A stretch of 64,000 nucleotides of DNA from Prorocentrum cordatum (GCA_963575745.1 CAUYUJ010022092.1:64729-128728), one strand, 5' to 3'. Positions 42,938-52,746 are shown, numbered from the stretch's first letter. The notes: a model not told the origin generated them from the sequence alone. Numbers and translations: made by a program.

Positions 42938-44857
42938 ATGCCGAGCATTCATAGACCACGTATTCCGCGTACACCGCCCAGAAGGCCCGCTCCTCGGACA
43001 CCCGATCCCGACGAGCTGGTGGCCACACCTGCCGAGGACAACGCTCATGCGGGCGACTCTCCTCGACAGACTGCAGCATCATCGCGTGATCCTTTGATCG
43101 CCGTAATCGTGGGCATATCGAACATGACGCTCACCGCTGATGAGAAAGCTGCGAACGACAACATGAGAGCAGATCTCTCGGCAGACATCCAAGCAGATGA
43201 GCAGATTGAGGCAAGCATAATCGGCAACATCATTGGCCCGTCATCGGACTTCCTTAACCATCCTGATTACGACCCCGACGAGGATTCAAGATGGATTAAA
43301 CAGTCAGATGACTGCCGTGTATATTGTTGGACATCTGAGCTGCTGGTGGGTTCGCCTATGATCAAGATGAAACAGATCATCGAGATACACAGTGGCGCGG
43401 ACAGAATTGTAATGGACAAAACACAATCGCATTTACAATTTGAGATTCGATTTGGATCGACAGCATGGAATGCAGAGTCATACCAATTGAATTACGATCA
43501 TACCCACAAATGGGCACGTGACTTACCAAATTGCAGCGCAGATCATTTCTTCAAAAAGTTGGTACATTACCTCGACCCAGAGACTATCGAGGATTCGACC
43601 ACAGGCATCTTTCAATGGATCTCCAAAGTATACCAGAACATGTTGAAAGATAGTATTGCGGAGCTTCCAGATTTCACCAAAGAGGCCATCCATGAGAAAC
43701 ATCCTGCACTCCAGGCATTGCGTGACCTATTCAAAAATTGCACTGAGACATACGGTAATCCAGACTTTCCTGTATGGGAAGAGCTGGTGGAAACACCTGC
43801 TGCGCCTCGTGAGCAAGGCGCTGAGCAGGATATTCCCCAGGATCCAGGCAGCGTTGCGTCTGCAGCTCCCCATCAGGAAACCATGGTACGTATCTTAGCC
43901 GAGCAGACGGGACGCAAGCGCGAGGAGGGCGACAACGAGGCTACCTTGCAGGAGAAAGCTCGCCGTCTTCGTGAAGAGAACGTATGCCATGGCGGTACCG
44001 AGGATACGGACAACACCAAGCTAGAGTACAAAGGACTGCCAGGGGAAAGATTGTCTAGGATCGAGATCGAGGGTTTAAGTAGATCAATCGCTTCCCGACC
44101 GAACACCGAGACGAATCGTGAGGCGATCAATCAGATCGGCCAGAGCCTCGCTCGCGGTCAGGACACCCGCTGGGGATCCCGCGATCACCTCACATCGGAA
44201 GGGGCCCCCGAGACGATCTTGCATCCCATACCGCTGTGTCAGAATTGCGGTCGAGATCTGTCCCTTGGGATTGTCACAGGTGACGGCACACTTTGTGATA
44301 TCTGCTGGCAGTATACCGTGGCCGTAGGCGCCACGGGTAAGAGCACCGCCACACAGAGCGATCTCGCGTACCTCCAGAAGCTGACGAACTGGATCAAGAC
44401 GACACCCTCTGAGGACCACATCGCGAGATACATGAAGGACGGTGCGCACGTCATTATGACGGGCGCGCGATCGCACGCAGGCAATGAGAAAGATCAGTTG
44501 CGGAGATTGGCCAATGCGTCCAGAAAGAGGCATCAGAAGTGGGTCGAATCAGGTAGCCCTGCTGCACACGAGTGCAGACTGATGGGCGAATCCGAGGACG
44601 ACCGACCTCTGTACTACCCATTCGCCAATCTCGTACAACGCTTTCTCAACGACCTCAAGTTCCACCACCAAATGACAGGTGCCCGCGCGAACATCGGCAA
44701 GAAGCCCTGGACCGTGGAGGACATGCGCGATGCGTGGGACATCCTCGACGTCAGTATTAGGACAGGACAGGCTGGTCGGAGGAAATGGTGGCTGAACGAG
44801 GGGCGCCTCGACAGGCAGACGCGGCAGGCCCGCGGACTGGTCGCGGTTTCTCCCTAG
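42938..44857 (+). CDS. Accessory ORF with a four-cysteine motif, function unknown
   Basis: 639 codons. The first usable start is uncertain; the first clear ATG-led stretch, MTLTADEKAANDNMRADL, begins at 43,124. Residues about 60-290 are mixed alpha/beta-like with no recognised family. About 290-400 is a charged linker. C434-C437 and C453-C456 (CQNC, LCDIC) form a probable zinc ribbon. The C-terminal 150 residues are basic and helix-rich, with no named domain. AVGATGKS at about 467-474 formally fits the P-loop pattern, but nothing else of an ATPase is present. It is in the same direction as pol and within the LTR boundaries, so it belongs to the element. Confidence 0.6.
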   Translation: MPSIHRPRIPRTPPRRPAPRTPDPDELVATPAEDNAHAGDSPRQTAASSRDPLIAVIVGISNMTLTADEKAANDNMRADLSADIQADEQIEASIIGNIIGPSSDFLNHPDYDPDEDSRWIKQSDDCRVYCWTSELLVGSPMIKMKQIIEIHSGADRIVMDKTQSHLQFEIRFGSTAWNAESYQLNYDHTHKWARDLPNCSADHFFKKLVHYLDPETIEDSTTGIFQWISKVYQNMLKDSIAELPDFTKEAIHEKHPALQALRDLFKNCTETYGNPDFPVWEELVETPAAPREQGAEQDIPQDPGSVASAAPHQETMVRILAEQTGRKREEGDNEATLQEKARRLREENVCHGGTEDTDNTKLEYKGLPGERLSRIEIEGLSRSIASRPNTETNREAINQIGQSLARGQDTRWGSRDHLTSEGAPETILHPIPLCQNCGRDLSLGIVTGDGTLCDICWQYTVAVGATGKSTATQSDLAYLQKLTNWIKTTPSEDHIARYMKDGAHVIMTGARSHAGNEKDQLRRLANASRKRHQKWVESGSPAAHECRLMGESEDDRPLYYPFANLVQRFLNDLKFHHQMTGARANIGKKPWTVEDMRDAWDILDVSIRTGQAGRRKWWLNEGRLDRQTRQARGLVAVSP

Positions 44858-44969
44858 AAGGGACGGAACCCGTGAACAGTTCACTCAGCGTAAGCTTGCC
44901 GCAATTGCCAATGAGTTGTTAGGCTCCCTCGGTCCGGCACATGCCGACCAGAGGGGGGTTTATGCAGGG

Positions 44970-45392
44970 ATGAGAACCGATCCCGATACACAATCCCACC
45001 AGTCCGATGATGCCATGGAGCCGCGCCATCCGCGGCCGCCGCCGCGCCCTGCCCCTGGCGATGCTGCTGCGTCCAGCGCCTCAGGCGCGACGGACTACAC
45101 GCCCGCGGGGCCGCGTGCCAAGAGAGCGCGTACATCAGATTACGCCGCGTACTGGCGCGACGACCTCGAGGACAGCTACTGGGGTCTCAGGTACTGGAGT
45201 TACTACATCAACTGTTGGATCTACATCGCGATCAACAACGATGAGTACGTATACATCCAGGACATCACGTGCAATGATTGGTTTCGCAACTGGATCCCGA
45301 GAACGGCTTGGGAGACATTCACGACGAGCTACGTGACGTACAACGGCCAGAGGATGTGGGACCGCAGGTTCTACAAGAACGGCAACACGTAG
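44970..45392 (+). CDS. Small accessory ORF with Tyr/Trp-rich C-terminus
   Basis: 140 codons from ATG 44,970 (a second ATG is at 45,015). The first half is Pro/Ala-rich with a basic RAKRAR patch like a nuclear localisation signal. The second half is very aromatic (SYWGLRYWSYYINCWIYIA, DWFRNWIPRTAWETF) and ends RRFYKNGNT. It could be a small RNA-binding or membrane-active protein, but I recognise no family. It is the last reading frame of the element, 113 bases after the previous stop. Confidence 0.5.
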   Translation: MRTDPDTQSHQSDDAMEPRHPRPPPRPAPGDAAASSASGATDYTPAGPRAKRARTSDYAAYWRDDLEDSYWGLRYWSYYINCWIYIAINNDEYVYIQDITCNDWFRNWIPRTAWETFTTSYVTYNGQRMWDRRFYKNGNT

Positions 45393-45409
45393 TGAGTCGG
45401 CCGCAAGGC

Positions 45410-45461
45410 CCACCGCTCAAAGGCGTGAACTTCGATAACCAAAGTTCGCCTTGAGCGGTGG
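45410..45461 (+). other. Strong RNA hairpin after the last ORF of the retrotransposon
   Basis: CCACCGCTCAAAGGCG (45,410 on) pairs with CGCCTTGAGCGGTGG (ending 45,461). The stem is about 20 bp with one or two bulged bases and a loop of about 8 (CGATAACC). It begins 17 bases after the final stop codon. It could act in 3' end formation, RNA stability or packaging; that is inference. Confidence 0.75.
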
Positions 45462-46063
45462 CTATTACATACTTTTAGGCCACTTCATTCTATAACACAA
45501 GTGGCCACACACACACAAATACCTTTTGCGATGACCGAGGCAGCCTCCCAAGGAGCAACGCCAACGGGAGCCGCCAAACAGAATTTATACACATGAGTTT
45601 TCGTGTTCATCAACGCGACATTCTGTCTGGCCAGACATTTACTTTCACACGAAGATGTGTTCAATTTAAAGATCGTGTTTGTCAACGCGACCTTAGCATG
45701 CATATTTTAGCAGTTTAAACCTGATTGCGTCGAGAATAATCTGATTGTTGGTGGCAACACCTGCCTCGCAGAAGCGAGGCAGTTTGCATGTTGCTTTAAC
45801 GCTCAGATCTTCTTTCTCCGCCCACCCTTGTCTCATTCTTCTCCGCCCTCGAGTGCCGAAGCGTTTTGGGGGGCGCACCGAGGGGGCACCAAAGCGTGCC
45901 TGGCGAAGAAAGGGGGGCTCAGGGTGCTCCTTCTAACTTCACTTTGCAGCTGTGGCTTCGCTGATTTTAAGCCCAGCTGCCTCCTGACTTAAGGACTAAA
46001 GGAGTTCAGAGGTTACGGATTCCCTTCCTCTGTTCCCGAGTCCTGCCTTCACGGGCGGGATTC

Positions 46064-46074
46064 GGGACGGGGGG
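46064..46074 (+). other. Polypurine tract
   Basis: GGGACGGGGGG lies directly against the 3' LTR, where the second-strand primer of an LTR retrotransposon is expected. One C interrupts it. 45,462-46,063 otherwise holds no reading frame I can support. Confidence 0.75.
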
Positions 46075-46269
46075 TGTGAATGGAACCCGTGTAATACCCT
46101 CATATATACTCCTTATCCTTACCTCTCCTGCGCCTGGCCGTTTGGGCTCAGGTAGTGAGATAGATCGATCAGACCTTGATCGCGCGGGAGGGAAAGATAT
46201 CCATCTATCCCTCCTTCTCTCTACCAACGGATCAGGGGTTCTGTACCCTTGTACTTCAACCCCATAAAC

Positions 46270-46270
<1 letters not shown>
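46075..46270 (+). repeat. 3' LTR
   Basis: 196 bp, TGTGAATGGAACCC...CATAAACA, about 97% identical to the 5' LTR by hand alignment. GTAGT follows directly. Confidence 0.95.
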
Positions 46271-46317
<47 letters not shown>

Positions 46318-46783
46318 CGTGGTAGTAGTAGTAGTAGTAGTAGTAATAGCAGTAGTAGTAGTAGCATTAGTATTAGTAGTAGTAGCAGCAGTATTAGTAG
46401 TAGTAGTAGTCGTCGTAGTGGTCATAGCAGTCGCATTATTATTAGTAGTAGTAATAGTAGTAGTAGTAGCAGAAGTAGTAGTGGTAGTGGTAGTAGTATT
46501 AGTCGTAGTAAGAGTAATAGTAGTAGCAGTAGTAGTAGTAGTAGTGGTGAACGTAGTAGACGTAGTAGTAGTAGTAGCACTAATAGTAGTAGTAGTAGTA
46601 GTAGTAGTAGTTGTTGCAGTAGTAGTGGTAGTCGTCGTAGTAGTTGTAGTAGTAGTAGCAGTAGTCGTGGTAGTAGTAGTGGTAGTAGTAGTAGGAGTAG
46701 GAGTAGGAGTAGGAGTAGGAGTAGTGGTCGTAGTAGTAGTGGTAGTAGTAGTACTACTACTACTACTAGTAGTCGTTGTAGTC

Positions 46784-46824
<41 letters not shown>

Positions 46825-47323
46825 TGTAGTCGTATTACTAGTCATAGTAACAGCAGTCGTAGTAGTAGTAGTAGCAGTAGTCGTGGTAGTAGTAGTGGTA
46901 GTAGTAGTAGTAGTAGGAGTAGGAGTAGGAGTAGGAGTAGTGGTCGTAGTAGTAGTGGTAGTAGTAGTACTACTACTACTACTACTAGTAGTCGTCGTAG
47001 TCGTAGTAGTAGTAGTAGTAGTAGTCGTAGTTGTAGTCGTATTACTAGTCATAGTAACAGCAGTCGTAGTAGTAGTAGTAGCAGTAGTAGTAGTAGTAGT
47101 CGTAGTAGTAGTAGTAGTAGTAGTAGTAGAAGTAGTACTAGTAGTCGTAGCAGCATGTAGTAATAGTAATAATACTCGGAATAATAGCATTCAGAGTAGC
47201 AGTACTAGACATGACTGTAGTGGTAGTAGTCGTAGTAGTAGTAGTAGGAGTAGTAGTAGTCGTAGTAGTAGTAGTAATAGTGGTAGTCGTATTCGTAGTA
47301 GTAGTAGTCGTAATATTGGTAAA

Positions 47324-47374
<51 letters not shown>

Positions 47375-47425
47375 TAGTAGTAACCGTAGTAGTAGTAGTT
47401 GTTGTAGTTGTAGTAGAAGTAGTAC

Positions 47426-47465
<40 letters not shown>

Positions 47466-47511
47466 CGTAGTCGTAGTGAGTAGTAGTAGTAGTCGTACTA
47501 GTAGTAGTAGT

Positions 47512-47545
<34 letters not shown>

Positions 47546-47619
47546 TAGTAGTAGTAGTAGTAGTAATAGCACCTGTGGAGGGTGTAGTAGCATTTTTAGT
47601 GGTAGTTTCAATACAATTC

Positions 47620-47661
<42 letters not shown>

Positions 47662-47682
47662 CTTGTGGAGGGTAGAGTAGTA

Positions 47683-47720
<38 letters not shown>

Positions 47721-47880
47721 CGTGAAGCCAGAAATAGTAAATGTAGGACTACTAGAATTTGGAGTAGTAGTAGTACTGGTACTAGTAGTAGTAGTAGTAG
47801 TAGTAGTAGCAGTAGTAGTAGTAGTAGTAGTAGTAGCAGTAATAGTAGCAGTAGTAGTAGTAGTAGTAGTAGTAGTAGTC
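46271..47880 (+). repeat. (GTA)n microsatellite, right half
   Basis: About 1.6 kb of GTA triplets with CGT, GCA and ACT variants, in phase with the left half apart from the 5-bp target duplication. Internal blocks recur (46,660-46,770 and 46,875-46,990 are near copies, including a run of six ACT triplets). Long Ser, Val or Thr frames are artefacts. Confidence 0.97.
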
Positions 47881-47885
47881 GGAGC

Positions 47886-48150
47886 AGAAGCTTTCAGAAT
47901 CTTTCAGAATCTTTCAGAAGCTCTCAGAATCTGTCAGAAGCTTTCAGAATCTATCAGATCTCTCAGAAGCTTTCAGAATCTTTCAGAACCTCTCAGAATC
48001 TTTCAGAATCTCTCAGAAACTCTCAGAAACTCTCAGAATCTCTCAGAACCTCTCAGAACCTCTCAGAATCTCTCAGAATCTCTCAGAATCTTTTTTTTCA
48101 GAATCTCGCAGAATCTCTCAGAGGCTCGCAGTGGCTCTCAGAACCTTGCC
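47886..48150 (+). repeat. Decamer satellite TTTCAGAATC
   Basis: About 26 units of a 10-bp repeat, TTTCAGAATC or TCTCAGAATC with AAGC and AACC variants. It starts exactly where the GTA array ends. Each unit contains one TCAG. Confidence 0.95.
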
Positions 48151-48179
48151 GAAGTTGGAGCTGTTCAGAGGCTCCAAAG

Positions 48180-48270
48180 TGGTTGGGATCTCACGCGTCC
48201 CACGTGTCCTTGACGGTTGGGATCTGAACCGTCCGGTTGGGATCTCACGCGTCCGGTTGGGATCTGAACC
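48180..48270 (-). repeat. GGTTGGGATCT tandem words
   Basis: GGTTGGGATCT recurs four times, alternately followed by CACGCGTC and GAACC. It is the inverted counterpart of 25,515-25,602 and matches the single copy at 26,908, so this word set flanks the retrotransposon-bearing microsatellite on both sides. Confidence 0.75.
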
Positions 48271-48390
48271 TTTCTCGGGGGGCCCCCGGGCCAGCAGAGA
48301 CGGGCCCGGGACGGGGAGCTGCCCCCAGAGGAGGGGTCGGGGCTTCTGCGGGGCCGAGGGGCTGCATTACCATCAAAAACCCTAACAAGT

Positions 48391-48553
48391 GACGAACCAA
48401 CCACACACACATACCCATAGGGGGATCGCAGAGGGCTGTGGGTACGTGTTGTCGGATCGGGGCCCCCGCTCGAACGGGAGCGTTCCCCAGGGTCCGACAA
48501 CCCGCACCCATGCCCATAGCCAGTCCTCCTCCCAACGACCCCCCTATGGGTAA
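48391..48553 (-). mobile_element. MITE-like hairpin element family A, copy 2 (truncated)
   Basis: Reverse complement of 5,356-5,542. The GACGAACCAACCACACACAC end and the inner pair are present, but the far terminal repeat stops after CCCCCCTATGGGTAA, so about 25 bases of that arm are missing. A C-run follows at 48,573-48,590. Confidence 0.7.
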
Positions 48554-48673
48554 CCTCAGGAAGGCATTAAGAACCCCCCCCCCCCCCCCCTTTTCCGGTG
48601 GATTATAACGCCCCCGCACCCTGGAGCGTTATGGCCGCACCGGAAGACCTGGCTGAGGGGACTCGGGGCCTAG

Positions 48674-51432
48674 CTAAGGCCTGCCAAGCGCAGATTTGCT
48701 CCTGCCAAGCAGTTTAGCAGGGCCAAGCAGGGCTTAGCAAGGCTTAGCAGGGCATAGCAGGGCTTAGCAGGGCTTAGCAGGGCTTTGCAGGGCTTTGCAG
48801 GGCCAGGGCCAAGCATAGCTTAGCAGGGCGTAGCAGGGCTTAGCAGGGCTTAGTAGGGCTTACCAGGGCTTAGCAAGGCTTAGCAGGGCTTAGCAGGGCC
48901 TAGCAGGGCTTAGCAGGGCCTAGCAGGGCCAAGCAGGGCTTAGCGGGGCTTAGCAAAGCTTAGCAGAGCCTTAGCAGGGCTTTGCAGTGCCTAGCAGGGC
49001 TTAGCAGAGCTTAGCAGGGCCTAGCAGGGCCTAGCAGGGCCTAGCAGGGCCTAGCAGGGCTTAGCAAGGTTCATCAGGGCCTAGCAGGGCTTAGAAGGGC
49101 TTAGCAGGGCTTAGCAGGGTTTAGCAAGGCTTAACAGTGCCTAGCAGGTCATAGCAGGGCGTGGCAGGGCTTAGCATGGCTTAACAATGCTTATCAGTGC
49201 TCAGCAGGGCTTAGCAAGGCTTAGCATGGTTCAGCAGGCCTTAGCATGGCTTAGCAGGGCTTAGCAGGGCACAGCAGCCCTTGCAGGGCCTGACAGGGCT
49301 CAGCAGGATTTAGCAAGGCTTTGCAAGGCTGAGCGGGGCTGAGCAGGGCCTAACAGTGCTTAGCTGGGTTTCGCAGGGGTTAGCAGGGCTTAGCAGTGCC
49401 TAGCAGGGCTGAGCAAGTCCTAGCAGGGGGTAGGAGGGCTTAGCAGGGCTGAGGATGGCTTAGCAGGGCTTAGCAGGGCATTGCAGGGCTGAGCAAAGCA
49501 TAGCGGGGGTCAGCAGGCTTTGGCAGGGCTTAGCACGGCTTACTAGGGCTCCGCAGGGCATATCAGGGCTCAGCAGGGCTCAGCAGGGCTTAGCAGGGCT
49601 TTGCAGGGCTGAGCAGGGCCTAGCAGTGCTTAGCTTGGCTTCGCAGGGGTTAGCAGGGCCCAGCAGGGCCGAGCAGGGCGTAGCAAGTCCTAGCAGGGGT
49701 TAGGAGGGCCTAGCATGGCTCAGCAGGGCTTAGCAAGGCTTTGCAAGGCCTAGCAGGGCTTACCAGGGCGCAACATGGCTTAGCAGGGCTAAGTACGGCT
49801 TACCAGGGCTTAGCAACGGCTAGCAGGACTTAGCACGGCTTAGCAAGAAACAGCCAGGAATAGCATGGCTTAGCAGGGAATAGTGCTGCTTAGCAGGGCC
49901 TAGCAGGGAATATTAAGGCTTATCAGGGCCTGGCAAGGCCTATCAGGGCCTAGCTTAGCAGGGCTTAGCATGGTCTAGCATGGCTTATCAGGGCCACGTA
50001 GGGCTTAGCCAGGCTCAGCAGGGCTAAGCAGGGTTAAGCAGGGGAGGGGGGGGGGGGGGGGCTAAGCATTGCCTACCACAGTTTAGCAAGGTCTAACAAG
50101 GCCTAGCAGGGCTCAGCAGGGCTTTGCAGCGCTTATCAAAGCCTACATGGATTTTGCAGGGCTTACCAAGGGTTAGCAAGGCTTGGCAAGGCCTAGCAGG
50201 GCTTAGCAAGGCATGGCAGGGCTTCGGAGGGCTTAGCAGGGGCTCACAAGGGCTCATCAAGGCTTAGCAAGGCTCCGCAGGGCTTAGCAGGGCTCAACAG
50301 GTCTCAGCAAGTCTTGACAGGGCTTAGCAGGGCTAAGCAGGGCCTGGCAGGGCTTAGCACGGCTCAGCATGGCCTAGCAGGGCTTAGCAGGGCTTAGCAA
50401 AGCTTACCAGTGCTAGCAAGCCTTAGCAGGATTTAGCAGGGCTTAGCAGGGCCTAGCAGAGCTTAGCAAGCGTTCGCAAGGCTTACCAGGGCCTAGCAGG
50501 GCTTAGCAAGGCTTCGCAGGACTCAGCAGGACTTAGCAGGGCTTAGCAGGGCCTAGCACAGCTTAGCAGGGATTATCAGGGCTTAGTCGGGCCTAGCAGG
50601 GCTTAGCACGGCTCCGCAGGGCTTGGCAAAAGCTCCGCAGGTCTTAGCAGGACTCAGCAGAGCTTAGCAGGGCTTCGCAGCGCTTAGCAAAACTCAGCAG
50701 GGCATTGCAGGGCTGAGCAGGGCCCACAACTGGTTAGCAGAGGTTAGCAGTGGGTAGCATGCCCTAGCAGGGCTCTTAGCAAATCTGAGCAGCTCTTAGC
50801 AAGGCTTCCAGGCAGCAGGGCCTTGCAGGGAATAGTAGGGCTCAGCAGGGCCTGGCCAGGCTTAGCAAGCCCTAGCAGGGCTTAGCAGGGCTTAGCAGTG
50901 GTTAGCAGGGCTTACCAGGGCCTACCAGAGCTTAGCAGGGAGTAGCAGGGCTTAGTCGGGCCTAGTAGGGCGTAGCAGGGCTCCGCACGGCATGGCAAGG
51001 CTCCGCAGGGTTTACCAGGACTCAGCACAGCTTAGCAGGGCTTTGCAGCGCTTAGCAGAACTTAGCAGGGCTCAGAAGGGCTGAGCAGGGGCTACCACTG
51101 GTTAGCAAAGGTTAGCAGTGGTTAGCAGGGCCTAGCAGGGCTCTGAGCAGAGCTCAGCAGCTCTTAGCAGGGCTTACAGGCAGCAGGGTTTTGCAGTGAG
51201 TAGTAACGCTTAGCAGGGCCTAGCAAGGTTTAGCAGGCCCTAGCAGGGCTTAGCGGGGCTTAGCAGTGCTTATCAGGGCTTAGCAGGGTCTAGCAAGGCT
51301 CAGGAGGGGTTGGCAAGGCTAAGCAGTGCTACGCAGGGCTAAGCAGGGGGGGGGGTAAGCATGGCCTACCAGAGTTTAGCACGGCTTAGCAGGTCTTGGC
51401 ATGGGTTAGCAGGGCTAAGCAGAGCTTAGCTT
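48674..51432 (+). repeat. Decamer satellite TTAGCAGGGC, about 2.75 kb
   Basis: Roughly 270 diverged units of a 10-bp repeat (CTTAGCAGGG, with CCTAGCAGGG, CTCAGCAGGG and similar variants). Two G-runs interrupt it (50,042-50,060 and 51,344-51,353). TAG in every unit and a period not divisible by three close all + frames, which fits the lack of any ORF. No gene lies between 48,620 and 51,784. Confidence 0.97.
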
Positions 51433-51500
51433 GTATTATCTTTATACTTTGATATTTCTGCTCAGACATGTCGGGCTGTTTGGAATTTTCGCGTCGTGTG

Positions 51501-51620
51501 GGTGCTAAGATAACGCGGGGGTGCGTGGAAGGGCGATGCCCTGGGCTGGACCTCCCCCTAGGAAGGCCGAGGATATTCTATTTCTCTAAGGGGGGATAAA
51601 AGGAATCGCAAAGGAAAAGG
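51501..51620 (+). repeat. GCTAAGATAACGC element, copy 1
   Basis: The first of five copies of a conserved block of about 120 bp: GGTGCTAAGATAACGC, a GGTGCG word, GGGCGATGCCCTGGGCTGGA, CCCCCTAGGAAGGCC, TATTTCTCTAAGGGG and AAAAGGAATCGCAAAGGAAA. A (GGA)n tract follows directly. With copy 4 it also shares about 35 bases upstream (TTTGGAATTT, CGCG). No reading frame is conserved among the copies. Confidence 0.85.
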
Positions 51621-51862
51621 AGGGGGAGGAGGAGAAGGAGGAGGAGGAGGGGGAGGAGGAGGAGGAGGAGGACTCGGGTGATCACGACAGGGGCCACTCA
51701 GGAACACCACGACGACGACGACCGAGACGACGACGACGACGACGACCTCCCTCGAGGGCTTTTCGGGTTCCTCCGGTTGCCCTGTGTGGCCCCTCCTCGG
51801 GCTCCCGGCCGTCAGGGCGCATCTCCCCCTTGAGCTCCTCCAGAGGCCCCCTCAGGAACTCC

Positions 51863-51919
<57 letters not shown>

Positions 51920-52067
51920 GGGGCCGCGGGCGCCGAGGCGACGACGGCTGCGGCGACGGCGACGACGACGACGCAGCGCTCTCGGCTCAGGGTTGCTTCA
52001 GGCTTCGACTCTCAGCCGACGGCTCCTCCCGATTTCAGGCTTGCTTCAGGGTTCTTCCACGTGCAAG

Positions 52068-52746
52068 ATGCAGGCCGAGGCAGTGGCGCTCACGGCGCCA
52101 GTGGCTCTCGCGGCGGCGGCCGTGGCGGTGCAGCCACAGGTCGACGTCGTCTTCTCCTCCTTCATTCTTCCTTATCCGTCGTCTTCTCCTCCTCCTACTT
52201 CAGACATCCTCCCTAGCTCAGGTCAGCGAGAGTCTCGTGCCGATCATCGGCCTCGCGCTCCTCGCCTACGCCATCTTCCTGCTCAGGAAGATGCTCAGCG
52301 CCGCCGAAAGCAGCTGCTACATCAGCGACAACATCAGCCGCAGGTGCAGCTTCATCGAGCGTCGGTTGATGGGCCTGGAGTTCTCTCCATGGGAGACTCA
52401 GCGGCAAATCGCCGCAGCGATCCAGGAGTGGGACATGGCTCAGGACCAGTGGTGCGCATCCCGTCAGGCCTTTCAGTATCTCAGTCGGTACTCCAGGAAT
52501 TTCCTGCGGCGCACGAGTCAGATGCCGTCGGCGGTTCAGCTCTCCATCATCGCCAACAAGGCGTTCGAGGAGTCAGGCGAGCTTGCTTCAGGCACGAAAC
52601 TCACATTGATGAGGCAGCAGCTCAGCAACAGCTGGGCCGATCAGTTCCACGGCCAGGGCCCGGCCTACGATGCTTCAGCGACACTCAGCTCCAGTTTGGC
52701 TCAGCTGACTCCGCACGAGATCGTCGACTTCTTCAGCTTTCAGTAG
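52068..52746 (+). CDS. Small membrane protein, two exons with an 82-bp intron
   Basis: Exon 1 runs 52,068-52,139 (ATG start, MQAEAVALTAPVALAAAAVA, then VQPQ). Exon 2 runs 52,222-52,746 (VSESLVPIIGLALLAYAIFL to ...IVDFFSFQ, TAG). Between them CAG|GTCGAC and CTCAG|GTCAGC bound an 82-bp, pyrimidine-rich, phase-0 intron whose two ends share CAGGTC. The spliced product is 198 residues: an Ala-rich leader that may be a signal or transit segment, a transmembrane helix at about residues 30-48, then a soluble, helix-rich tail (WDMAQDQWCASRQAFQYLS). The family is unknown. The Asp-rich frame upstream (51,784 on) is a GAC repeat, which is why I start at 52,068. The coding strand holds TCAG about every 25 bases. 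Confidence 0.55.

Larger units (their letters stand above)
28363..46270 (+). mobile_element. 17.9-kb copia-type LTR retrotransposon with accessory ORFs
   Basis: The element is bounded by two 196-bp LTRs (28,363-28,558 and 46,075-46,270) that start TGTG and end CACA or AACA. The flanks give the 5-bp duplication GTAGT (28,358-28,362 and 46,271-46,275); it sits in a GTA microsatellite, but the repeat phase on the two sides requires an overlap of 2, 5 or 8 bases, in line with 5. Order: LTR, primer site, gag-protease-integrase, reverse transcriptase-RNase H, then about 8 kb of extra reading frames, a hairpin, a polypurine tract and the LTR. The order PR-IN-RT-RH is that of Ty1/copia, whose members are usually 5-9 kb. 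The LTRs differ at six of 196 positions by my count, so the insertion is not very recent. Confidence 0.93.

Noticed and set aside
44330-44360. P-loop-like AVGATGKS in the accessory ORF
   Set aside because: A single short pattern match without Walker B or any other ATPase feature.
28363-46270. Envelope gene, which would make the element retrovirus-like
   Set aside because: None of the 3' ORFs shows a signal peptide plus ectodomain and membrane anchor.
48674-51432. CRISPR-like regular spacing of AGCAGGG
   Set aside because: Units are contiguous decamers with no spacers; it is a satellite, and the genome is eukaryotic.
51501-51620. Hammerhead or known HDV-like ribozyme in the 120-bp element
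   Set aside because: The hammerhead core (CTGATGA with GAAA) is absent, and I could not fit the HDV double pseudoknot; a novel fold is not excluded.
51784-52067. Asp-rich N-terminal extension of the membrane protein
   Set aside because: It translates a GAC microsatellite; a better start with a splice-supported leader lies at 52,068.
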